The position numbers and the translations under genes are program-made. Shown here piece by piece: positions 58,039-64,000 of a DNA stretch of 64,000 bases (position 1 is the stretch's first letter; each line of letters begins with the position of its first letter). The stretch is from Limiplasma sp036645955 (GTDB taxonomy: Bacteria > Bacillota > Clostridia > Christensenellales > Aristaeellaceae): the NCBI GenBank assembly GCA_036645955.1, contig JAVXND010000009.1:7319-71318 (forward strand), in the 5' to 3' direction. Below the pieces are notes generated by a model. The model was not told where the DNA came from and did not search any database. It was given only the letters and a program-made list of their open reading frames with translations.

Positions 58039-61000
58039 TTACTCGCTATCGATGGTTGAAATGCCAAGGGTGATTTCCTCCAGCACATCCAGCAGCACGC
58101 GCACGGTATCCAGCGCGGTAAACATGGTTACGTTGTTTTCAACCGCACAGCGGCGAATGAGCGTACCATCGCTATTGTGGCCGAAGCTATCCAAATCGCG
58201 GGTGTTAATCACATAGTTCACATGCCCCTGCCGAAGGGAATCCAAAATTTCTTCACTGCCCTCGCTTAGCTTCTTGCGCATGCGGGTGCGGATGTCGTTT
58301 TGCTTGAGGAACTCCGCCGTGCCGCGCGTCGCCTCAATGTTAAAGCCCATTTCGTAAAAGCGGCGAATGAGCGGCAATGCCTCCTCCTTATCCCCATCGG
58401 CAATGGTCACAAAAATGGTGCCGTAGTTGGCCACATTCATGCCAGAGGATTGCATCGCCTTATACAGTGCGCGGGTCAGGCGTTTGTCGTAGCCAATGGC
58501 CTCGCCTGTGGATTTCATTTCGGGGCTCAGGTATGCATCCATACCGCGCAGCTTGCTAAAGCTAAAGGCAGGCGCTTTCACATACCATTTTTTCTTTTCA
58601 GGCGCAACCACATCCACAATGCCCTGCTCGCGCAGGCTATGTCCCAGCATCACGCGGGTGGCGATATCCGCCAAGGGCACGCCTGTGGCCTTGCTCAAAA
58701 AAGGCACCGTGCGGGAGGAACGCGGGTTTACCTCAATCACATACACCTGATCGTTTTTATCTACAATGAACTGGATGTTGTACAAGCCCACAATGCCAAT
58801 GCCCAAGCCCAAGCGCACCGTGTGATCCAGTATGGCTTGCTTGGCCTGCTCGCTTACGCTGAAGGTTGGGTACACGCTGATGGAATCGCCGCTATGCACG
58901 CCTGTGCGCTCCACATGCTCCATAATGCCTGGCACATACACATTTTCCCCATCGCAAACCGCATCGGTTTCCAGCTCCTTGCCCGTTATGTAGTGGTCTA
59001 CCAGCACAGGCTGATCCTCGTTGACCTCTACGGCTGTTTGCAGGTAGTGGCGCAAAGCGTGCTCGTTGGGCACAATCTGCATGGCGCGGCCGCCAAGCAC
59101 ATAGCTCGGGCGCACAAGCACGGGATAGCCCACCCGCTTGGCCACCTTGACCCCCTCCTCAATGTCCCGCACGGCTTGCCCCTCGGGTTGAGGAATGTCC
59201 AGCTTTTCCATGATCTTTTCAAACGAATCGCGGTTTTCAGCGCGGCGGATGGCCTCCACGCCCGTGCCAATCAGGTTCACATTCATTTCTGACAAGCCCT
59301 GCGCAAGGTTGATGGCCGTTTGCCCGCCCAAGCTCACCACCACGCCCTCGGGTTTTTCCAAGGCGATGATGTTCATTACATCCTCCAAGGTAAGCGGCTC
59401 AAAGTACAGCTTATCACTGGTGGTGTAATCCGTTGAAACGGTTTCGGGGTTGTTGTTTATGATAATGGCTTCATAGCCCGCATCGCGAATGGTCCAAATG
59501 GCGTGTACGGTGGAATAATCAAACTCCACGCCCTGCCCGATGCGTATGGGGCCAGAGCCCAGCACGATGATTTTTTTGCGGTCTGAAATGATGGATTCGT
59601 TTTCATCCTCATAGGTAGAGTAAAAGTAAGGGACGTAGCTGTCAAACTCGCTGGCGCAGGTATCAATCATTTTATACACGGGCATGATTTTGTTCTTCAC
59701 GCGCAGGGCAAACATCTGCTGTTCGTTAAGCCCCCACACCTTGCCGATGTACTTATCGCTCATGCCCATGCGCTTAGCGCGGTAGAGCACCTGCACATCC
59801 TTTGGATGCTGCTTGAGCACGGTTTCAAACTCCACAATGTTGCGCAGTTTTTCCAAAAACAGCAGGTCAATCCGCGTGCTGTCGTAAATCAGCCCCAAAT
59901 CCACCCCATTGCGGATGAGCTGAGCAATGGCAAAGAGGCGGTCGTCCGTGCCCTCATGCACATAGGCAAGCATTTCATCGTTGGGCATAGCATCAAAGCG
60001 CGGGCTGTGAATGTGGCACGCGCCAACCTCCAAAGAGCGCACAGCCTTTAAAAGGCTTTCCTCAATGGTGCGCCCTATGCTCATCACCTCGCCCGTCGCC
60101 TTCATTTGCGTGCCTAAACGGTTGCTTGAGCCCTCCAGCTTGTCAAAGGGGAAGCGGGCAATCTTGCTCACCACATAGTCCAGCGCAGGCTCAAAGCAGG
60201 CGGGCGTGTTTGCCAGCTGAATTTCCTCCAAGTGCATGCCCACCGCCACCTTGGCTGATACGCGTGCAATGGGGTATCCGCTGGCTTTGCTGGCCAGTGC
60301 GGAGGAGCGCGAAACGCGGGGATTCACTTCGATTAAAAAGTAGTGGAAGCTGAAGGGGTCCAGCGCAAACTGCACATTACAGCCGCCCTCAATTTTGAGC
60401 GCACGGATGATTTTGAGCGCGCTGTCCCGAAGCATGTGGTATTCCTTATTGGTGAGCGTTTGGCTTGGGCACAGCACAATGCTATCCCCCGTATGCACGC
60501 CCACGGGGTCGATGTTTTCCATGTTGCAAATGGCTATGGCGGTATCGTTGGCATCGCGCATGACCTCGTACTCAATTTCCTTATAGCCCTTGATGCTTTT
60601 TTCCACCAGCACCTGATGAACGGGCGAAAGCTTGAGCGCATGTGCGCATAGCTCGCGCATTTCCTCTTCATTATCGGCAAAACCGCCGCCTGTTCCGCCC
60701 AAAGTAAATGCGGGGCGAAGCACCACGGGGTAGCCGATTTCGATGGCGGCGGCCAAGCCCTCCTCAATGGTGGTGGCAATGGTGGAGGGCAGCACAGGCT
60801 CACCCAAGCCCACACAAAGCGCCTTGAACTTCTCGCGGTCCTCCGCCTTATCAATGCTGTCAAAGCTTGTACCCAAAATTTCCACTTGGCACTCATCCAG
60901 CACACCCTTGCGCTGCAGCTGCATGGCAAGGTTCAAGCCTGTTTGCCCGCCAAGACCCGGCAAAATAGCGTCGGGGCGTTCGTAGCGCAAAATTTTCGCC

Positions 61001-61221
61001 ACATATTCAAGCGTCAGCGGCTCCATGTATACCTTATCTGCAATGTTTGTATCCGTCATAATGGTAGCAGGGTTCGAGTTGACCAAAATAACCTCGTAGC
61101 CCTCCTCGCGAAGCGCCAAGCAGGCCTGTGTGCCCGCATAATCAAACTCTGCCGCCTGCCCAATCACAATGGGGCCAGAACCAATCACCAGTATGCGGTG
61201 AATATCAGTGCGTTTAGGCAT
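58039..61221 (-). CDS. carB: Carbamoyl-phosphate synthase large subunit
   Basis: CarB makes carbamoyl phosphate from bicarbonate, ammonia and two ATP. The 1060-residue protein has two homologous ATP-grasp halves: the first starts LVIGSGPIVIGQAAEFDYAG, the second IVLGSGPIRIGQGVEFDYS (about 555). Catalytic loops FHYFLIEVNPRVSRSSALAS and YVIEVNPRSSRTVPFLSKAT are present, and the last 140 residues are the MGS-like allosteric domain. It overlaps carA by 8 bp. Confidence 0.97.
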   Translation of the reverse strand: MPKRTDIHRILVIGSGPIVIGQAAEFDYAGTQACLALREEGYEVILVNSNPATIMTDTNIADKVYMEPLTLEYVAKILRYERPDAILPGLGGQTGLNLAMQLQRKGVLDECQVEILGTSFDSIDKAEDREKFKALCVGLGEPVLPSTIATTIEEGLAAAIEIGYPVVLRPAFTLGGTGGGFADNEEEMRELCAHALKLSPVHQVLVEKSIKGYKEIEYEVMRDANDTAIAICNMENIDPVGVHTGDSIVLCPSQTLTNKEYHMLRDSALKIIRALKIEGGCNVQFALDPFSFHYFLIEVNPRVSRSSALASKASGYPIARVSAKVAVGMHLEEIQLANTPACFEPALDYVVSKIARFPFDKLEGSSNRLGTQMKATGEVMSIGRTIEESLLKAVRSLEVGACHIHSPRFDAMPNDEMLAYVHEGTDDRLFAIAQLIRNGVDLGLIYDSTRIDLLFLEKLRNIVEFETVLKQHPKDVQVLYRAKRMGMSDKYIGKVWGLNEQQMFALRVKNKIMPVYKMIDTCASEFDSYVPYFYSTYEDENESIISDRKKIIVLGSGPIRIGQGVEFDYSTVHAIWTIRDAGYEAIIINNNPETVSTDYTTSDKLYFEPLTLEDVMNIIALEKPEGVVVSLGGQTAINLAQGLSEMNVNLIGTGVEAIRRAENRDSFEKIMEKLDIPQPEGQAVRDIEEGVKVAKRVGYPVLVRPSYVLGGRAMQIVPNEHALRHYLQTAVEVNEDQPVLVDHYITGKELETDAVCDGENVYVPGIMEHVERTGVHSGDSISVYPTFSVSEQAKQAILDHTVRLGLGIGIVGLYNIQFIVDKNDQVYVIEVNPRSSRTVPFLSKATGVPLADIATRVMLGHSLREQGIVDVVAPEKKKWYVKAPAFSFSKLRGMDAYLSPEMKSTGEAIGYDKRLTRALYKAMQSSGMNVANYGTIFVTIADGDKEEALPLIRRFYEMGFNIEATRGTAEFLKQNDIRTRMRKKLSEGSEEILDSLRQGHVNYVINTRDLDSFGHNSDGTLIRRCAVENNVTMFTALDTVRVLLDVLEEITLGISTIDSE

Positions 61222-62323
61222 GCTGTTTGTCCTCCTCCATCATTTGAATAAAGCGTGTAAACAAATAGGCGCTATCCTGCGGGCCGGGTGCGCTTTCGGG
61301 GTGATACTGCACGGAAAACAGCCTGTCCGCCTTGCACTCCACGCCTTCGGGCGTGCCGTCCAGCAGGTTTTGATGCGTCATTACAAGCCCTGTGCCCTCC
61401 AAGCTTTGTGCATCCACCGCAAAGGAGTGGTTTTGGCTGGTGATTTCTATTTTGCCCGTTTGAAGCTCGCGCACGGGATGGTTTCCCCCGCGGTGCCCGA
61501 ATTTCATTTTGAAGGTTTTGCCGCCGCACGCCAGCGCAATCATCTGATGCCCCAAGCAAATGCCAAAAATGGGCAGTTTTCCGCGAAGGGCGCGCACGGT
61601 TTCAATCACGGGGGTCACATCCTCGGGGTCGCCGGGGCCGTTGCTCAAAAACAAGCCGTCTGGCTGAAAGCTCATGATGGTTTCAGCGGGCGTGTCATAG
61701 GGGACAACCGTCACGTTACAGCCGTGGAGGTTTAATTTACGAATGATGTTGAGCTTAATGCCGCAGTCAATGGCCACCACGCTGTAGCAGGAATTGGGCG
61801 TGCGTGCATACCATTTTTTCTTACAGCTCACACGTGCCACGCAATCCGTGGGCATTTTGTAGGCGCGAATGCGCTCCATGGCCTGCTCCAGCGGCGTATC
61901 CGCATCGCAAATCAAAGCGCGTTGACTGCCCTCGTTGCGGATCATCCGCCCAATGGCACGCGTGTCCACGCCCTGCAAGCCGGGGATGCCGTTTTCTTCT
62001 AATATCTCGCCCAAGGTTTTTGTATAGCGGAAATTGCTGGGCTGATTGCAATACTCGCGCACCACCAACCCGCCCATGGTGGGCACGCGCGTTTCGTTAT
62101 CCTCGTCGGTAAAGCCGTAGTTGCCAATCAACGGATAGGTCATTACCACCGTTTGCGCGGTATAGCTGGGATCGGTCACAATTTCCTGATAGCCCACCAT
62201 GGAGGTGTTAAAAACCAGCTCGCAAAGCGCGTCGCTCGCCGCGCCAAAGCCCGTTCCCCTGTGTGTGCTGCCGTTTTCCATCACCAGCATGCGTGCCTTG
62301 CCTAGCGTTGTCATACTTGCCAT
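61214..62323 (-). CDS. carA: Carbamoyl-phosphate synthase small subunit (glutaminase)
   Basis: CarA supplies ammonia from glutamine to CarB. The 369-residue protein has the N-terminal CPSase small-chain domain (MENGSTHRGTGFGA, GMVGYQEIVTDPSYTAQ-type region) and a class I glutaminase with LSNGPGDPED, the nucleophile Cys256 in GICLGHQM and the His/Glu pair in YHPESAPGP. GGAGG lies 9 nt before the ATG, within the end of pyrC, which it overlaps by 13 bp. Confidence 0.96.
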   Translation of the reverse strand: MASMTTLGKARMLVMENGSTHRGTGFGAASDALCELVFNTSMVGYQEIVTDPSYTAQTVVMTYPLIGNYGFTDEDNETRVPTMGGLVVREYCNQPSNFRYTKTLGEILEENGIPGLQGVDTRAIGRMIRNEGSQRALICDADTPLEQAMERIRAYKMPTDCVARVSCKKKWYARTPNSCYSVVAIDCGIKLNIIRKLNLHGCNVTVVPYDTPAETIMSFQPDGLFLSNGPGDPEDVTPVIETVRALRGKLPIFGICLGHQMIALACGGKTFKMKFGHRGGNHPVRELQTGKIEITSQNHSFAVDAQSLEGTGLVMTHQNLLDGTPEGVECKADRLFSVQYHPESAPGPQDSAYLFTRFIQMMEEDKQHA

Positions 62324-63579
62324 ACTTGTTTTCCTCCTACGATTGTCAATTCACAGCGCCCAAAAACGTGCATGCCTCGAAATGGCGTGGCGCGGCCCAT
62401 GGACGCAAATTCATCAGGGTTAATCTCCGTTTCAGCGTCTAAATCAACGATCGCAAATTCTTTACAGCCAACCTCCAAATTTACGGGTGGCAAACCGAAG
62501 CATGCTCTGGGCGCATCGGTCATGGCGGTGAGCAAGGTTTGCAGGCGTACCTTGCCCGTTTTAACCAGCCCTGTATACAGCACGGGAAACGCGCATTCCA
62601 AGCCCACCACGCCCATCAGGCTGTTCGCCAGCCCGCGGCTTTTTTCCTCCGCGCTGTGCGGCGCGTGGTCGGTTGCAATCACGTCGATGGTGCCGTCGTT
62701 CAGTCCCTCCACAAGCGCTTCCCGATCCGCTCTTGCGCGAATCGGCGGGTTCATTTTAAAGCGCCCATCCTCCTGCAAATCCTCATCGCACAGCAGGAGG
62801 TAGTGCGGCGCGGTTTCACAGCTCACATCCAAGCCCTCGCGCTTTGCGCCTCGTATCAGCGCGACGCTTTCCTTGGTGGATACGTGGCACACATGGTAAC
62901 GGCAGCCCGTTTCTTTTACGAGCTTCAAATCGCGTGCCACCTGCCGCCATTCGCTTTCGCTTGATATGCCGCGCAAGCCGTGCGCCTTGGCATATTCGCC
63001 TTCATGAATACAGCCGCCGTGAAGCAGGCTTTCATCCTCGCAATGGGCGGCAAGCAAGCCGCCTATTTTTGCAATTTGTGTCATGGCCTCCCGCATCACG
63101 CTCTCGCTTTGCACGCCGCGCCCATCGTCGGAAAAAGCCGCCACATGCGGTTTGAGCGCCGCATAATCGCAAAGCTGGCCTCCGCCCTTTTGCCCCAGGG
63201 TGATACAGCCATAGGGGTACACAGCCACCCTTGCATTTTGGTCAATAAGCGCCTGCTGCACAGCCACATGCGCCGCCGTATCGGGCGGGGGATTTACGTT
63301 GGGCATGGCGCAAACCGCCGTATATCCGCCGCGTGCCGCCGCCAAGGTGCCTGACGCTATTGTTTCCTTGTAAAAAAAACCCGGTTCCCGTAGATGTACA
63401 TGAACATCAACAAGACCCGGAATCAATAGCTTTCCCTTGATCGACAAATCATCGGCGGTGCATTCGCTTGGCAATGACAAAAAAACAATGCCTTGGCCTT
63501 GGGAATAGGCCACATCACGCTGGTAAAGCCGACCTTTTGAGTACAGGGTTGCGTTTTTTAACATAAGCTGCAAGTCCAT
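62311..63579 (-). CDS. pyrC: Dihydroorotase
   Basis: PyrC cyclises carbamoyl aspartate. The 422-residue protein is a class I amidohydrolase: LVDVHVHLREPGFFYKETI (HxH zinc site), the metal-binding histidines in AHCEDES and CHVSTKES, and IATDHAPHSAEEKSRG. It is first in the pyr operon; GGAGG lies 4 nt before the ATG. The promoter sits about 50 nt upstream, leaving almost no leader. Confidence 0.96.
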   Translation of the reverse strand: MDLQLMLKNATLYSKGRLYQRDVAYSQGQGIVFLSLPSECTADDLSIKGKLLIPGLVDVHVHLREPGFFYKETIASGTLAAARGGYTAVCAMPNVNPPPDTAAHVAVQQALIDQNARVAVYPYGCITLGQKGGGQLCDYAALKPHVAAFSDDGRGVQSESVMREAMTQIAKIGGLLAAHCEDESLLHGGCIHEGEYAKAHGLRGISSESEWRQVARDLKLVKETGCRYHVCHVSTKESVALIRGAKREGLDVSCETAPHYLLLCDEDLQEDGRFKMNPPIRARADREALVEGLNDGTIDVIATDHAPHSAEEKSRGLANSLMGVVGLECAFPVLYTGLVKTGKVRLQTLLTAMTDAPRACFGLPPVNLEVGCKEFAIVDLDAETEINPDEFASMGRATPFRGMHVFGRCELTIVGGKQVWQV

Positions 63580-63625
63580 CGTTCCTCCCGCTTTCGTGGT
63601 TTGGGTGCCGATTGCTCAATTGTTG

Positions 63626-63654
63626 ATTATACGCGAGGTGGATGGGGAAGTCAA
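63626..63654 (-). promoter_or_regulatory. Promoter of the pyr operon
   Basis: TTGACT (63649-63654), a 17-nt spacer and TATAAT (63626-63631) on the minus strand. Transcription would start near 63618, about 40 nt before pyrC; no attenuator fits in that space. Confidence 0.8.
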
Positions 63655-63835
63655 GCTGGATTTTACTGGGCGGGTGTAAGGTCTTTTACTTCTTTCACAA
63701 ATATTACCCTCCAAAAGCATATTGTAGCAATGAGCTGTAAAGCTCCGCTGACGCATGTGCTGTAGGATGCCCATGTGGGATGCCTTAGTCCAATAAGGCT
63801 TAGCTAACTAACTCTGCAAACCAAATTTGCATTCG

Positions 63836-64000
63836 CTATTCGTCCACCGACAAAATAAAGACTTTAATATTTGTATCTGCCCTTTTTTCATCAATCGCTT
63901 TTTCAATAGCAAGCTTTACATTTTTCGCATCTTCAAACGATGCGTTTCGTTTATTGCAGTGTTCTCTTAATAAACCATCCGATATTTCCAAGTAAACGAT
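63836..64000 (-). CDS. 3' end of an AT-rich gene of unknown function
   Basis: The last 54 codons and the TAG stop (63836-63838) are in the window; the gene continues past the right edge. The peptide ends ...DTNIKVFILSVDE and is rich in Lys, Glu and Asn, with two predicted helices. No family is recognised. Base composition (roughly 36% GC) is far below the adjacent pyr genes, which suggests horizontal transfer. It is followed by about 180 bp without features before the pyr promoter. Confidence 0.6.
   Translation of the reverse strand: MVYLEISDGLLREHCNKRNASFEDAKNVKLAIEKAIDEKRADTNIKVFILSVDE

Noticed and set aside
58300..59292. 330-residue plus-strand open frame
   Set aside because: It is wholly antisense to carB, whose reading frame is unmistakable.

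Overview
The window looks like chromosomal DNA of a spore-forming Clostridia-type Firmicute of moderately high GC (most genes appear to be 50-58% GC by eye). The evidence is a SleB/YpeB cortex-lysis pair, an RsfA-like SANT-domain protein, RNase Y, the order ylxM-ffh-rpsP-khpA-rimM-trmD, AGGAGG-type ribosome binding sites and TTGACA-17-TATAAT promoters. The species cannot be named from sequence alone. No tRNA, rRNA, CRISPR array, complete insertion sequence or prophage was seen.

Layout. 0-6.3 kb: the 5' part of a solute-binding lipoprotein gene, divergent from an M13 metallopeptidase (pepO-like), then a K+ uptake operon (two TrkA-type RCK proteins, a 35-residue membrane peptide, TrkH and an OB-fold membrane protein). 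6.3-10 kb: two palindromic repeats, an MFS transporter, an RsfA-like regulator and an orphan solute-binding-like protein. 10.1-13.1 kb: asd-dapA-dapB. 13.1-17.9 kb: a more AT-rich accessory stretch with an XRE regulator, large inverted repeats, an AAA ATPase/PD-(D/E)XK protein and a PAS-GGDEF protein. 18-20.2 kb: sleB-ypeB. 20.3-25.8 kb: YhhN and AEC membrane proteins, aroA-aroC and an RlmD-type rRNA methyltransferase. 25.9-35 kb (minus strand): comF, two glycosyltransferases, a TGS-type uridine kinase, a DEDD exonuclease, a BaiN/HI0933 flavoprotein, an RpiR regulator, surE and a small membrane protein. 35-41.3 kb: the SRP/ribosome-maturation operon and ftsH. 41.5-52.9 kb: cell-surface glycosylation genes, a 1426-residue GGDEF-REC-GGDEF-EAL protein, a YhcH protein, rny, a probable structured RNA and a soluble diguanylate cyclase. 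52.9-63.6 kb: the whole UMP pathway on the minus strand (pyrC-carA-carB-pyrK-pyrD-pyrF-pyrE, then pyrB-pyrI). The right edge holds the 3' end of an AT-rich gene of unknown function.

How they work together. The pyr genes cover every step from bicarbonate and glutamine to UMP, with genes overlapping or nearly touching from pyrC to pyrF; the promoter leaves a leader of only about 40 nt, with no room for a PyrR-type attenuator. asd-dapA-dapB makes dihydrodipicolinate and then tetrahydrodipicolinate, precursors of lysine, peptidoglycan and spore dipicolinate. Three c-di-GMP proteins lie within 37 kb.

Non-coding structure is the most unusual part. There is a 337-nt transcript candidate between rny and a diguanylate cyclase gene, driven by a perfect consensus promoter. 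A 20-bp palindrome family (GGACACCATATATGGTGTCC) occurs in several intergenic copies, two of them behind G-rich tracts. A second hairpin with two identical 21-nt arms occurs 39 kb apart. There are also a 67-bp perfect direct repeat between pyrF and pyrE, a 19-bp tandem array after pyrE, and a nested 98-bp inverted repeat upstream of the XRE regulator.
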